Part shown: piece after piece, positions 32,515 through 44,016 of the stretch
How positions within the stretch are numbered: the stretch's first letter is position 1
Layout of the letters: the number at the start of each line of letters is the position of its first letter
Source: Tragulus kanchil
Lineage: Eukaryota > Chordata > Mammalia > Artiodactyla > Tragulidae
Assembly (NCBI GenBank): GCA_022376925.1
Contig: JAIOJX010000032.1
Location: 115,049,979-115,113,978, forward strand
Direction: 5' to 3'
DNA length: 64,000 nt
Translations under genes and position numbers: made by a program
Notes under the pieces: generated by a model
What the model saw: only the letters and a program-made list of their open reading frames with translations
Databases searched by the model: none
What the model was told of the DNA's origin: nothing

Positions 32515-33196
32515 AGCCTCTATGGAAGACAGTCTGGAGATTTCTTAAAAAACTAAAAATAGAAGCACCATATGACCCACAATCCCACTCTTAGGCTTAT
32601 ACCCTGATGAAATCAAATCTGAAAGAAGCACCTGTACCCCAATGTTCATTACAGCTCTCTATACAATAGCTAGAACATGGAAGGAACCTAGATGCCCATC
32701 GACGAACGAACGGACCCAAAAGCCCTGGTACATACATACAATGGAATACTACACAGCTGTAAAGAGAAATGCAAAAGAATCAGCCCTAATGAGGTGGCTG
32801 GATCTAGAACGTATCATCAAAAGTGAAGTCAGTCAGAAAGAGAAGGACAAATACAGTATATTAACACATATATATGGAACCTAGTAGGATGGTGATGATG
32901 GCACATGCAGTGAAGCAACAGAAAGACAGACATGGACAGTGGACATATAGACATTGTGGGGAAGGAACAGAAGGTGGGAGGCGTAAAGGAAGTAGCATGA
33001 AGGCCTGTACTATCATAAGTGAAGAAAATAGCTCTAGTCATTGCTCTGTGAGAAAAGGGGATCCTTCAGGGGTGCTGTGTGATGGTTGGGAGGGGTGGGA
33101 AGGGGGGAATATACATATGACTAATCTGGGAACATACATATCTGTAAACAACAAAACTCTGTAAAAGTTAAAAGCAAAATAAAGGTTTAAAAAAAA
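32515..33196 (+). mobile_element. L1 LINE, 3' end only
   Basis: The C-terminal ORF2 region is visible: 'agaacatggaaggaacctag', 'tacaatggaatactacac', 'agtgaagtcagtcagaaag'. A long 3' UTR and an A-tail at 33176-33205 follow. Severely 5'-truncated, with the reverse transcriptase and endonuclease gone, so it is dead. Its last about 200 bp recur at 34082 through duplication 13. The 80-aa open frame at 32642 (product ending in the L1 'YTAVKRNAKE' word) is the ORF2 relic. Confidence 0.9.
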
Positions 33197-33312
33197 ATAA
33201 ATAAAGTGTATGCTTTTTATAGCAACTTGAATGGTTAACTCTGCCTAGCTTTTCTTCCAGTATAAAGCTAATGCCTTTCTCAACTCACCAGCTCTGTAAC
33301 ACCATTTTCGAT

Positions 33313-33337
33313 GTGGTGGTGGTGGTGGTGGTGGTGG
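33313..33337 (+). repeat. (TGG)n microsatellite (copy 1)
   Basis: About eight TGG units. Copy at 34394-34418 with the same length. Confidence 0.95.
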
Positions 33338-33899
33338 AAAGGAAGTGAGGTTGAGGAGGTCTATAGCAGAAAAGTTTCAGTAGAATTGAGCGACACCCCA
33401 GGGATGTGGTGATGGGAGTTAGGGGGCGGGGAAGACTGTCACATGAAGCCAGTGCCTGCACAAGTGTGTCATCTGTGATGTCTCCTTGGATAGTGATGGT
33501 AGGTCTGCGGGGAAGGGAAGCAAGGGTGAATCACACCCAAACCAAATACTTTCAGCTTCTAGGAGACGCTTAACTTTAGAGTGTAGCCATTGTTTTGCTA
33601 ATAGAATCCTATTGCCTCCCTTTTATATAAATATTTGATTAAATAAAATAAATATCCCTTGACTTTCTAGCCTTGTACCTGCCTCTAAATGTTCTTTTTT
33701 ATAAAATGAATTTGCATTGTGAAGCTAATTTGGTGATCATTGGCTTTTCATTCAAGAAATACTTGTTTAGCATCTTATATGCAAAGCATTATGTATCGGG
33801 CACTGTATATAGAAATACATTGGATGAGATCTGTACTCTTAGCAACCTTTCTTATATTCCAGTCTGGAGAAGTCAGAAAGGTTAAAAAGAAGAATAGTA
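33338..33899. other. Unique DNA in duplication 13
   Basis: No recognised gene. Copy at 34419-34980. Confidence 0.5.
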
Positions 33900-34086
33900 G
33901 GGCTTCCCTGGGCTTCTCTAGTGGTCCAGTGGGTAGACAATCCGCCTTGCAGTGCAGGGGGCACTGGCTTGATCCCTGGCCTGGTAAGATCCCATGTGCC
34001 GTGGACAACTGGACCAGTGTGTCCAATTATGAGCCAGCACTCTGGAGCGTAAGCACCCAGAGCTGGTGCTCTGCAAAAGAGAGGCC
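33900..34086 (+). repeat. tRNA-Glu SINE cut by duplication junction
   Basis: Has an unusual partial repeat of its own start ('gggcttccctgggcttctc'). Stops at 'agaggcc', where duplication 13 restarts. Intact version at 34981. Confidence 0.9.
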
Positions 34087-34980
34087 TGTACTATCATAAG
34101 TGAAGAAAATAGCTCTAGTCATTGCTCTGTGAGAAAAGGGGATCCTTCAGGGGTGCTGTGTGATGGTTGGGAGGGGTGGGAAGGGGGGAATATACATATG
34201 ACTAATCTGGGAACATACATATCTGTAAACAACAAAACTCTGTAAAAGTTAAAAGCAAAATAAAGGTTTAAAAAAAAATAAATAAAGTGTATGCTTTTTA
34301 TAGCAACTTGAATGGTTAACTCTGCCTAGCTTTTCTTCCAGTATAAAGCTAATGCCTTTCTCAACTCACCAGCTCTGTAACACCATTTTCGATGTGGTGG
34401 TGGTGGTGGTGGTGGTGGAAAGGAAGTGAGGTTGAGGAGGTCTATAGCAGAAAAGTTTCAGTAGAATTGAGCGACACCCCAGGGATGTGGTGATGGGAGT
34501 TAGGGGGCGGGGAAGACTGTCACATGAAGCCAGTGCCTGCACAAGTGTGTCATCTGTGATGTCTCCTTGGATAGTGATGGTAGGTCTGCGGGGAAGGGAA
34601 GCAAGGGTGAATCACACCCAAACCAAATACTTTCAGCTTCTAGGAGACGCTTAACTTTAGAGTGTAGCCATTGTTTTGCTAATAGAATCCTATTGCCTCC
34701 CTTTTATATAAATATTTGATTAAATAAAATAAATATCCCTTGACTTTCTAGCCTTGTACCTGCCTCTAAATGTTCTTTTTTATAAAATGAATTTGCATTG
34801 TGAAGCTAATTTGGTGATCATTGGCTTTTCATTCAAGAAATACTTGTTTAGCATCTTATATGCAAAGCATTATGTATCGGGCACTGTATATAGAAATACA
34901 TTGGATGAGATCTGTACTCTTAGCAACCTTTCTTATATTCCAGTCTGGAGAAGTCAGAAAGGTTAAAAAGAAGAATAGTA

Positions 34981-35245
34981 GGGCTTCCCTGGGCTTCTCT
35001 AGTGGTCCAGTGGGTAGACAATCCGCCTTGCAGTGCAGGGGGCACTGGCTTGATCCCTGGCCTGGTAAGATCCCATGTGCCGTGGACAACTGGACCAGTG
35101 TGTCCAATTATGAGCCAGCACTCTGGAGCGTAAGCACCCAGAGCTGGTGCTCTGCAAAAGAGAGGCCACTGCAATGGGAGGCCCACACATGCCAAAGAAT
35201 AAAAGATGGATGAAAATAAATATAAAAAAGAGGCATGATGGGGAA
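34981..35245 (+). repeat. tRNA-Glu SINE 'A' of chimera set 2
   Basis: Body 'gtggacaactggaccagtgt' and 'caattatgagccagcactc' is intermediate between the two subtypes. Imperfect TSD around 'aagaatag' left and right. Confidence 0.88.
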
Positions 35246-35261
35246 AAGAAAAAAGAATAGC

Positions 35262-35460
35262 TAAACATTCTCTAGTGCTTATTATGTTCTAGAGACTCAA
35301 GTTATTTCATTTTAATCCTCACAATAACCATATAGGTTAGGTGACACTAATATTTTCATGTTGCATGTGGAAAAAAGCCTGAAGAACAGAGAGGTCATCA
35401 GTAAGCATAGCCAGGGTTCAAATCCAAGCAATCTGACTCCAGGCCTTGGACCACTTGACT
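35262..35460 (+). repeat. Ancient mammalian repeat (MIR/MER era), copy 1
   Basis: 'gtgcttattatgttctagag', 'tttaatcctcacaataacc', 'cctgaagaacagagaggtc', 'cagggttcaaatccaagc', 'ctgactccaggccttggac'. Copy at 35953-36151. Family name not assigned. Confidence 0.6.
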
Positions 35461-35680
35461 TAATGCTAATGATCAGTCTTGCAAAGAAGGATGTTAGGAA
35501 AGGGTAGGGGTAGGAAGAAAGAGAAAGAGGACTAATGTTAATGGAGGGCATTCTAGAGATCATTTCAGAGAAGATGAAATTTTATTTGATCCTGGAAAAA
35601 TAATTATCAGTAAGTAAATGAAGTAAATGAAGACTGGGGAGAACTTGAAGTTAAATTTTTAGGTCATAAAAATCATTCAT

Positions 35681-35936
35681 GGGGCTTCCCTGGTGGTCCA
35701 GTGGGTAAGGACACCGCCTTGCAGTGCAAGGGGCGCTGGTTCGATCCCTGGCCTGGTAAGATCCCATGTGCCGTGGACAACTGGACCAGTGTGTCCAATT
35801 ATGAGCCAGCACTCTGGAGCGTAAGCACCCAGAGCTGGTGCTCTGCAAAAGAGAGGCCACTGCAATGGGAGGCCCACACATGCCAAAGAATAAAAGATGG
35901 ATGAAAATAAATATAAAAAAGAGGCATGATGGGGAA
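35681..35936 (+). repeat. Chimeric SINE (B head, A body)
   Basis: Head 'taaggacaccgccttgcag' as in SINE B (36372); from 'ggcctggtaagatcccatg' on it matches SINE A. Left flank 'aaatcattcat' is B's TSD; right flank 'aaaagaatagcta' is A's. Confidence 0.91.
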
Positions 35937-36371
35937 AAGAAAAAAGAATAGCTAAACATTCTCTAGTGCTTATTATGTTCTAGAGACTCAAGTTATTTCA
36001 TTTTAATCCTCACAATAACCATATAGGTTAGGTGACACTAATATTTTCATGTTGCATGTGGAAAAAAGCCTGAAGAACAGAGAGGTCATCAGTAAGCATA
36101 GCCAGGGTTCAAATCCAAGCAATCTGACTCCAGGCCTTGGACCACTTGACTTAATGCTAATGATCAGTCTTGCAAAGAAGGATGTTAGGAAAGGGTAGGG
36201 GTAGGAAGAAAGAGAAAGAGGACTAATGTTAATGGAGGGCATTCTAGAGATCATTTCAGAGAAGATGAAATTTTATTTGATCCTGGAAAAATAATTATCA
36301 GTAAGTAAATGAAGTAAATGAAGACTGGGGAGAACTTGAAGTTAAATTTTTAGGTCATAAAAATCATTCAT

Positions 36372-36694
36372 GGGGCTTCCCTGGTGGTCCAGTGGGTAAG
36401 GACACCGCCTTGCAGTGCAAGGGGCGCTGGTTCGATCCCTGGCCTGGGAAGATCCCACGTGCCATGGAGCGGCTGGACCGATGTGTCCAATTATCGAGCC
36501 GGAGCTCTGGAGCATATGCACCCATAGCCAGTGCTCTGCGACAACAGAGGCCACCGCGATGGGAGGCCCACACGGGCCAAAGAACGAAGATGGATGAAAA
36601 TAGATAAATGAAAGACCAATAGAAGTGGCCCGCCCGCCCCCTCCCTCCTCAACCCACCCCCCTGCCAAATAAATAAATAATAAATATTAAAAAA
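36372..36694 (+). repeat. GGACACC SINE 'B', first of a two-SINE stack
   Basis: Full-length. Target word 'aaatcattcatg' before it (36361-36372) and after its A-tail (36696 on). Confidence 0.94.
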
Positions 36695-36709
36695 AAAATC
36701 ATTCATGCT

Positions 36710-36985
36710 GGGCTTCCCTGGTGGTCCAGTGGGTAAGGACACCACCACCTTGCAGTGCAAGGGGTGCCAGTTCGATCCCTGGCCTGGGAAGATCCCATAT
36801 GCCACAGAGCGGCTGGACTGCTGTGTCCAGTTACCGAGCTGGAGCTCTGGAGCGCATGCGCCCAGAGCTGGTGCTCTGCGACAACAGAGGCCACTGTGAT
36901 GGGAGGCCCACACAGGCCAAAGAACAAAGATGGATGAAAATAAATAAGTGAAAGACCAATAGAAGTGGCCCCCCCCCCAAAAAAA
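36710..36985 (+). repeat. GGACACC SINE, second of a two-SINE stack
   Basis: Same orientation and same target word: 'aaatcattcatgct' before, 'aaatcattcatgcc' after (36987-37000). Has an extra ACC in 'gacaccaccacc' and an abrupt C-run before the tail. Confidence 0.94.
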
Positions 36986-37000
36986 AAAATCATTCATGCC

Positions 37001-37180
37001 TTTCAACATATCTTTACTGAGATCTTGCTTACCATGTGCAAAATATTATACTAGGTACTGGAAATGTGGAGATAGATAAAACTCAAATCTTCTCAGTAAG
37101 GAAAATTACCAAAGAGTGATGTGTCCAGAAAGCAGGTTATAATGTGTTCAGGAGCAAAGGAAGGTTAAATATATGTTGTA
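37001..37180. other. Unique DNA
   Basis: Starts with an ancient-repeat-like 'ttgcttaccatgtgcaaaat'. Nothing else seen. Confidence 0.45.
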
Positions 37181-37397
37181 AAGTGAGAGTGTTAGTCACT
37201 CAGTCATATCTGACTCTTTGTGACTCCAGGTTCCATTGCCCTCTGGGCTTCTCTGTCCATGAGGTTTTCCGGGCATGAATACTAGAGTGGGTTGCCATTT
37301 CCTCCCTCAGGGGATCTTCCTGGTTCAGAGATTGAACCCACATCTCCACATCGCCTGTATTACAAGCAGATTCTTTACTGCTGAGCCACCAGGGAGG
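37181..37397 (-). repeat. Bov-tA-type SINE
   Basis: 'gttagtcactcagtcatatc', 'gcttctctgtccatgagg', 'gggttgccatttcctccc', 'tgctgagccaccagggagg'. Its terminal about 35 bp recur at 38565 through duplication 15. Confidence 0.9.
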
Positions 37398-38394
37398 GGC
37401 AAGGGAAGCATTTTTTAAGATGAGTAAATTTAAATATATTTGTAGGAGAGAACCAGAGGAAAGGGAGAGATGGCTGAAGAATAAGGCTCATGGGAAAGTG
37501 TGAGCTTCCAAAGTAAGCTGGAGCACATCATGGAAAGTTTCAAATGCATTGGTAAGGGATTGTGACATTATTCTATAGGCACAAAGGAGCTGATGAAAGC
37601 TTATAAAGAAGTAAATGACATATTTTGTGTTTTGAAAGGATAACTCTAATAGCCATGTAAGGAATGGTATAATTTAGAATCACACATAATAATAACATAA
37701 AAAGCAATTAACCTTTACTTGATCATAGGCTAGATATTGTACCTGAAATATTTCATTTTATCCTAACAGTCTTTTAAGATAGTACGAGCAAACTCTTTCT
37801 GTAAAAACTGGATGATAAATGTTTCAGTCTTTGCAAGCCATACAGTCTCTGTCAAAACTATTTTAAGTCTGTTTTTGTAGCGCAAAAGCATCCGTAGAAA
37901 ATACCATGGCTGTGTTCTAATAAAATTTTATAAAAATAAGTAGTAGGCCATAGCTATTAACCCCAGCAATTGCCCTTTATAGTTTAGAAAGCTGTAATGA
38001 AGGAAGAAATGTAGCTTATTGTGTTTTACTTTACCTCTTTTTGCTATGGTGGGATGACAACAAAATCATCCTTAGGTAGAAATACCACTGAACCTCAGAG
38101 AAGTATCCTCTCTGTGAGAGGTTCACTAGAAACGTATTTATGCACAACAATTTAACTACATTCTGTGAAATACCCTCTTAACTTTTTATTATAATTACTT
38201 TCCAATAGACTGACCCCTGTAATGAAACTTCTGTGAGAGGAGGGACTTTGTTTTATTCACCGTCCTATCCCTAATGCCTTAAGCATAGGGGCCATTTAGT
38301 AAAGAGTGTTAAATAAATGAATAGGATACTGACTGTCATAATTCTGGTTATTGGAGGGTTGTGCAAACACTTAAAGAACACTGGCCTTTAAAGA
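37398..38394. other. Unique DNA in duplication 15
   Basis: About 1 kb single-copy, AT-rich, no recognised gene. Copy at 38598-39594. Confidence 0.5.
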
Positions 38395-38564
38395 TACCTC
38401 TGCAATAAAGAAGATGTAGTATATACACACAATGGAATATTACTCAGCCATAAAAAAGAATGAAATAATGCCATCTGCAATAACATGGATGGACTTAGAG
38501 ATTATCACACTAAGTGAAGTAAGTCAGACAGAGACAAATATCGTGTATCACTTATATGTGGACT
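38395..38564 (+). mobile_element. L1 3' region, cut by duplication junction
   Basis: 'aatggaatattactcagcc' and 'aacatggatggacttagaga' are L1 ORF2-end words. Stops at 'gtggactc', where duplication 15 restarts. Confidence 0.88.
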
Positions 38565-39594
38565 CAAGCAGATTCTTTACTGCTGCCACCAGGGAGGGGC
38601 AAGGGAAGCATTTTTTAAGATGAGTAAATTTAAATATATTTGTAGGAGAGAACCAGAGGAAAGGGAGAGATGGCTGAAGAATAAGGCTCATGGGAAAGTG
38701 TGAGCTTCCAAAGTAAGCTGGAGCACATCATGGAAAGTTTCAAATGCATTGGTAAGGGATTGTGACATTATTCTATAGGCACAAAGGAGCTGATGAAAGC
38801 TTATAAAGAAGTAAATGACATATTTTGTGTTTTGAAAGGATAACTCTAATAGCCATGTAAGGAATGGTATAATTTAGAATCACACATAATAATAACATAA
38901 AAAGCAATTAACCTTTACTTGATCATAGGCTAGATATTGTACCTGAAATATTTCATTTTATCCTAACAGTCTTTTAAGATAGTACGAGCAAACTCTTTCT
39001 GTAAAAACTGGATGATAAATGTTTCAGTCTTTGCAAGCCATACAGTCTCTGTCAAAACTATTTTAAGTCTGTTTTTGTAGCGCAAAAGCATCCGTAGAAA
39101 ATACCATGGCTGTGTTCTAATAAAATTTTATAAAAATAAGTAGTAGGCCATAGCTATTAACCCCAGCAATTGCCCTTTATAGTTTAGAAAGCTGTAATGA
39201 AGGAAGAAATGTAGCTTATTGTGTTTTACTTTACCTCTTTTTGCTATGGTGGGATGACAACAAAATCATCCTTAGGTAGAAATACCACTGAACCTCAGAG
39301 AAGTATCCTCTCTGTGAGAGGTTCACTAGAAACGTATTTATGCACAACAATTTAACTACATTCTGTGAAATACCCTCTTAACTTTTTATTATAATTACTT
39401 TCCAATAGACTGACCCCTGTAATGAAACTTCTGTGAGAGGAGGGACTTTGTTTTATTCACCGTCCTATCCCTAATGCCTTAAGCATAGGGGCCATTTAGT
39501 AAAGAGTGTTAAATAAATGAATAGGATACTGACTGTCATAATTCTGGTTATTGGAGGGTTGTGCAAACACTTAAAGAACACTGGCCTTTAAAGA

Positions 39595-40315
39595 TACCTC
39601 TGCAATAAAGAAGATGTAGTATATACACACAATGGAATATTACTCAGCCATAAAAAAGAATGAAATAATGCCATCTGCAATAACATGGATGGACTTAGAG
39701 ATTATCACACTAAGTGAAGTAAGTCAGACAGAGACAAATATCGTGTATCACTTATATGTGGACTCTTAAAAAATGCCACAAATGAACTTATCTATAAAAC
39801 ATGGACTCACAGACATAGAAAACCAACTTACGGTTTTCAAAGAGTAAGAGAAGATAAATTAGGATACACTACTGTACACAAAATAGATAATCAACAAGGA
39901 GCCACTGTATAGTACAGAGAACTATGTTCAATATCTTATAATAACCTATAATGGAAAATAATCTGAAAATTTATATATATATATATACACACACACACAC
40001 GCACACATATGACATCAAATAGAAATAGACTCACAGTCATAGAAGACAATCTTATCATTACCAAAAGAGACAGGTGGGGGGGATAAATTAGGAGTTTGGG
40101 ATTAACATATACACACTACTATATATAAAATATGTAACCAAGAAGGACCTACTTATATAGCCAGGGAACTTTACTCAGTATGTTTTAATATCCTATAAGG
40201 GGAAAGAGTCTGAAAAAGAAAACATATAACTGAATCACTTTCCTGTACACCTGAAATGAATACAACATTGTAAATCAACTGTTCTTCGATTAAAACATTA
40301 TTAATAAAAAATAAA
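39595..40315 (+). mobile_element. L1 LINE 3' end, complete tail
   Basis: Copy of the above plus the 3' UTR: 'atgttcaatatcttataata', a (TA)n(CA)n run at 39972-40005, 'ttcctgtacacctgaaatg', 'caacattgtaaatcaactg', A-rich end. 5'-truncated and inactive. Older than the L1 at 32515. Confidence 0.88.
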
Positions 40316-40444
40316 ATGTATTTAATAAGAAAAAAAAAATACCTCTAAAACAGCAGCTTCCCTAGATCGATTGTTTTCTCATTTATCTTACCCGGATTTC
40401 CTTTGTTATAGTACAGCTTCCTCTCTTTTACCCAACTTGTTTCT

Positions 40445-40613
40445 TTTTTTTTTTTTTAACTTTTATTTATTTATTTTTGGCTGTGCTGGGTCTTTGTTGA
40501 TATGTGGGTTTAGCTACTCTGCAGTATATGGGATCTTCCTGGTTCAGGGATCGAATCTGTGTCTCCTGCACTGAAAGATGGGCTCCTATCCACTGAGCCA
40601 CAAGGGAAGCCCC
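40445..40613 (-). repeat. Short CHR-type SINE (copy 1)
   Basis: Same short type as 13668. Perfect 16-bp TSD 'tacccaacttgtttct' at 40429-40444 and 40614-40629. Confidence 0.94.
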
Positions 40614-40975
40614 TACCCAACTTGTTTCTGATGTTAAAAAAAACTGTCAAATGCTCTATTAGTATAGACTCTTATAGATGCTATGCCACGCTGCCTAGAA
40701 ACATTCAGCATTCCAGATTCAGTCTTCCAGCCCACATTCCTCCCCTTATTCTCTTCCATATTAGGTAGTAAGTTTCCTAGTAAAGAAGCTGACAGGTGAT
40801 TGAAGTTAATTCACTTACTCTTTCAGACAGCCTTACACTGTGGACACTATTATCCTCTTTTATAAGAGAAGGAAACTAATGCTTGCCTAGTAAAGAGTGA
40901 AGGTGGGATTTGAATCTCCTGAGCTCTTTTTAAAATAAATATCTAGCTTGGCAATTATGTTCTTTCTGTACTTTT
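40614..40975. other. Unique DNA with ancient-repeat trace
   Basis: 'ggacactattatcctctttt' and 'gaaggtgggatttgaatctc' (about 40835-40922) resemble a decayed mammalian MIR/MER-era repeat. Copy at 41730-42091. Confidence 0.45.
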
Positions 40976-41303
40976 AATTTTTTTTAATCAATTAATTATT
41001 TTTGACTGTGCTGGGGCTTCATTGCTGTGCAGGAACTTTTTCTAGTTGCAGTGAGTGCAGGCTACTCTTTGTTGTGGTGTGCAGGCTTCTCATTGTGGTA
41101 ACTTCTCTTTTTGAAGAGCATGGGCCTCGGCGCTCTTGTCCTCAGTAGTTGGGGCTCATGGGCCCTGGAGTGCACGGGCTTCAGTAATTGTGGTACACAG
41201 GCTTAGTTGCTCCACATGTGGAATCTTCTCGGACTAGGGATCAAACCTGTGTCCCCTGCATTGGCAGGTAGATTCTTATCTACTGTGCCACCAAGGAAGT
41301 CCC
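40976..41303 (-). repeat. CHR-2-type SINE (copy 1)
   Basis: 'tgactgtgctggggcttcat', 'gtgtgcaggcttctcattg', 'cttagttgctccacatgtgg', 'tgtgccaccaaggaagtccc'. Full CHR-2 in reverse. Confidence 0.9.
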
Positions 41304-41573
41304 AGGCCTCTTTTAACTACTCTGTTATTTCACTTCCTATTTATTCCTAAGAGGTAAGTTTTTGCCAGTCATTGGAACCTGCATCTTATTTTCAATACTA
41401 CCTAGATACTTCCTTGGGTTCTTTTCTTTCTCAAGTCTGTACCGTGTCTCTGGATGCCTTTAGGAAAAGCCAGTAGTCTGGAAACCACCTTTTGGAGAAA
41501 CCCTGAAATTTCCACATTAGTAATTTTGGTTAAAGGAGCATGTCTTTAAAACTCGACCGTGAAACCCTCGTCT

Positions 41574-41729
41574 AACTTTTATTTATTTATTTTTGGCTGT
41601 GCTGGGTCTTTGTTGATATGTGGGTTTAGCTACTCTGCAGTATATGGGATCTTCCTGGTTCAGGGATCGAATCTGTGTCTCCTGCACTGAAAGATGGGCT
41701 CCTATCCACTGAGCCACAAGGGAAGCCCC
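41574..41729 (-). repeat. Short CHR-type SINE (copy 2, edge of duplication)
   Basis: Duplicate of 40445-40613 lacking most of the poly-T and the left TSD. Confidence 0.88.
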
Positions 41730-42091
41730 TACCCAACTTGTTTCTGATGTTAAAAAAAACTGTCAAATGCTCTATTAGTATAGACTCTTATAGATGCTAT
41801 GCCACGCTGCCTAGAAACATTCAGCATTCCAGATTCAGTCTTCCAGCCCACATTCCTCCCCTTATTCTCTTCCATATTAGGTAGTAAGTTTCCTAGTAAA
41901 GAAGCTGACAGGTGATTGAAGTTAATTCACTTACTCTTTCAGACAGCCTTACACTGTGGACACTATTATCCTCTTTTATAAGAGAAGGAAACTAATGCTT
42001 GCCTAGTAAAGAGTGAAGGTGGGATTTGAATCTCCTGAGCTCTTTTTAAAATAAATATCTAGCTTGGCAATTATGTTCTTTCTGTACTTTT

Positions 42092-42420
42092 AATTTTTTT
42101 TAATCAATTAATTATTTTTGACTGTGCTGGGGCTTCATTGCTGTGCAGGAACTTTTTCTAGTTGCAGTGAGTGCAGGCTACTCTTTGTTGTGGTGTGCAG
42201 GCTTCTCATTGTGGTAACTTCTCTTTTTGAAGAGCATGGGCTCTCGGCGCTCTTGTCCTCAGTAGTTGGGGCTCATGGGCCCTGGAGTGCACGGGCTTCA
42301 GTAATTGTGGTACACAGGCTTAGTTGCTCCACATGTGGAATCTTCTCGGACTAGGGATCAAACCTGTGTCCCCTGCATTGGCAGGTAGATTCTTATCTAC
42401 TGTGCCACCAAGGAAGTCCC
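42092..42420 (-). repeat. CHR-2-type SINE (copy 2)
   Basis: Duplicate of 40976-41303 with 'gggctctcggc' for 'gggcctcggc'. Confidence 0.88.
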
Positions 42421-42910
42421 AGGCCTCTTTTAACTACTCTGTTATTTCACTTCCTATTTATTCCTAAGAGGTAAGTTTTTGCCAGTCATTGGAACCTGCA
42501 TCTTATTTTCAATACTACCTAGATACTTCCTTGGGTTCTTTTCTTTCTCAAGTCTGTACCGTGTCTCTGGATGCCTTTAGGAAAAGCCAGTAGTCTGGAA
42601 ACCACCTTTTGGAGAAACCCTGAAATTTCCACATTAGTAATTTTGGTTAAAGGAGCATGTCTTTAAAACTCGACCGTGATGATCAAGCATTCTCCCTTAC
42701 TCAGTTCTTTTTCACTCAAAAGTTAGTTACTGAGTGAGCAAACTATGTGCTAGGCACTGCTAGGTGCTATGACTTGAACTCTGCCTTCATGGAGCTTCAT
42801 GGTCCTTTTGAGCACAGTCAGTGCTATGCTGTCACTCTCACTTTGGTCAGTCTCTTCCTTTTCCTTTGCCCTTCTAAACTAGACCTTACTTGGGGCTTGT
42901 GGGTATTGTT

Positions 42911-43204
42911 GTGTGTTTTTATTGAACTTTTTTTTTTTTTGGCCACTTCTATTGGTCTTTCATTTATCTGTATTTGTCTGTTTTCATCCATCTTTGTTCT
43001 TTGTGTAGGCCTCCCATCGCAGTGGCCTCTCTCGCAGCAGAGCACTGGTTCTGGGCACATGCGCTCCAGAGCTCCGGCTCGGTAGTTGGACACATCAGTC
43101 CAGTTGCTCCATGGCACGTGGGATCTTCCCAGGCCAGGGATCGAACTGGCACCCCTTCCACTGGAAGGCAGTGTCCTTACCCACTGGACCACTAGGGAAG
43201 CCCC
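42911..43204 (-). repeat. GGACACC tRNA-Glu SINE (copy 1)
   Basis: TSD 'gtgggtattgtt' (42899-42910) and 'gtgggtactgtt' (43205-43216). Confidence 0.92.
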
Positions 43205-43520
43205 GTGGGTACTGTTAATGAGACTTTTCTTCTCAACAAACTAAGCCCTGAGTGTCACTGGCTTTATGTCACTTGTCCTCTTCCACATTATGATTATCAT
43301 CAGTCATAATAATTAATTTGTGATTTTTAAAAAAAAACTTTTTGCATTAAAAATATGGCTGATGGTTGAAAATACTTCAAATATAACATAAGTATATGTA
43401 CTAAACATAAAAATCACCCTTTGCTCCCTCAGTACCATTTATTATTGTTGCTTCTAGATACTTTCTAGTGATAATATAGCTTTTTTAAATATACAAACAG
43501 TTTTTTAAAGCTTGACATTT
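43205..43520. other. Unique DNA in duplication 17
   Basis: AT-rich, nothing recognised. Copy at 44311-44626. Confidence 0.5.
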
Positions 43521-43653
43521 GGGACTTTTCTGGTGGTCCGGTGGTTAAGACACTGTGCTCCCAATGAAGGGGGCCTGAGTTCAATCCCTGGTCAGGGAAC
43601 TAGATCCCACATGCCACAACTAAGACCCAGTGGAGCCAAATAAATAAATGACC
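43521..43653 (+). repeat. CHR-1-type SINE, cut by duplication junction
   Basis: 'gggacttttctggtggtccg', 'gagttcaatccctggtcagg'. The tail is cut at the joint; intact at 44627. Confidence 0.88.
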
Positions 43654-44016
43654 TAAAGTCTGTACCGTGTCTCTGGATGCCTTTAGGAAAAGCCAGTAGT
43701 CTGGCAACCACCTTTTGGAGAAACCCTGAAATTTCCACATTAGTAATTTTGGTTAAAGGAGCATGTCTTTAAAACTCGACCGTGATGATCAAGCATTCTC
43801 CCTTACTCAGTTCTTTTTCACTCAAAAGTTAGTTACTGAGTGAGCAAACTATGTGCTAGGCACTGCTAGGTGCTATGACTTGAACTCTGCCTTCATGGAG
43901 CTTCATGGTCCTTTTGAGCACAGTCAGTGCTATGCTGTCACTCTCACTTTGGTCAGTCTCTTCCTTTTCCTTTGCCCTTCTAAACTAGACCTTACTTGGG
44001 GCTTGTGGGTATTGTT

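Larger units (their letters stand above)
33001..35167. repeat. Tandem duplication 13 (unit 1081 bp)
   Basis: Positions 33001-34086 recur at 34082-35167, joined at the 5-bp word 'aggcc' shared by the L1 3' UTR and a SINE body. No other homology at the breakpoints. Copies essentially identical. Confidence 0.94.
35050..36440. repeat. Tandem duplication 14 (unit 691 bp) with chimeric SINE
   Basis: The order is SINE A (34981), about 435 bp unique, chimera B/A (35681), the same unique DNA, SINE B (36372). Offset 691 throughout. Breakpoints lie within the shared head word 'gatccctggcctgg'. Second instance of the pattern seen at 25298-26420. Confidence 0.92.
37363..39765. repeat. Tandem duplication 15 (unit 1200-1202 bp)
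   Basis: Positions 37363-38564 recur at 38565-39765. The left edge is in Bov-tA ('gctgagccacc' versus 'gctgccacc') and the right edge in L1. Otherwise indistinguishable over 1.2 kb. Confidence 0.95.
40458..42680. repeat. Tandem duplication 16 (unit 1116-1117 bp)
   Basis: Positions 40458-41562 recur at 41574-42680. The left breakpoint is just inside the SINE poly-T; the joint at 41563-41573 is 'aaaccctcgtct', unrelated to either side. Confidence 0.93.

Noticed and set aside
32642..32884. An 80-codon frame resembling a protein gene
   Set aside because: It is the C-terminal relic of L1 ORF2 directly before the L1 3' UTR and A-tail.
39972..40005. (TA)n(CA)n run as a possible regulatory or Z-DNA element
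   Set aside because: It lies in the L1 3' UTR and is an ordinary short microsatellite.
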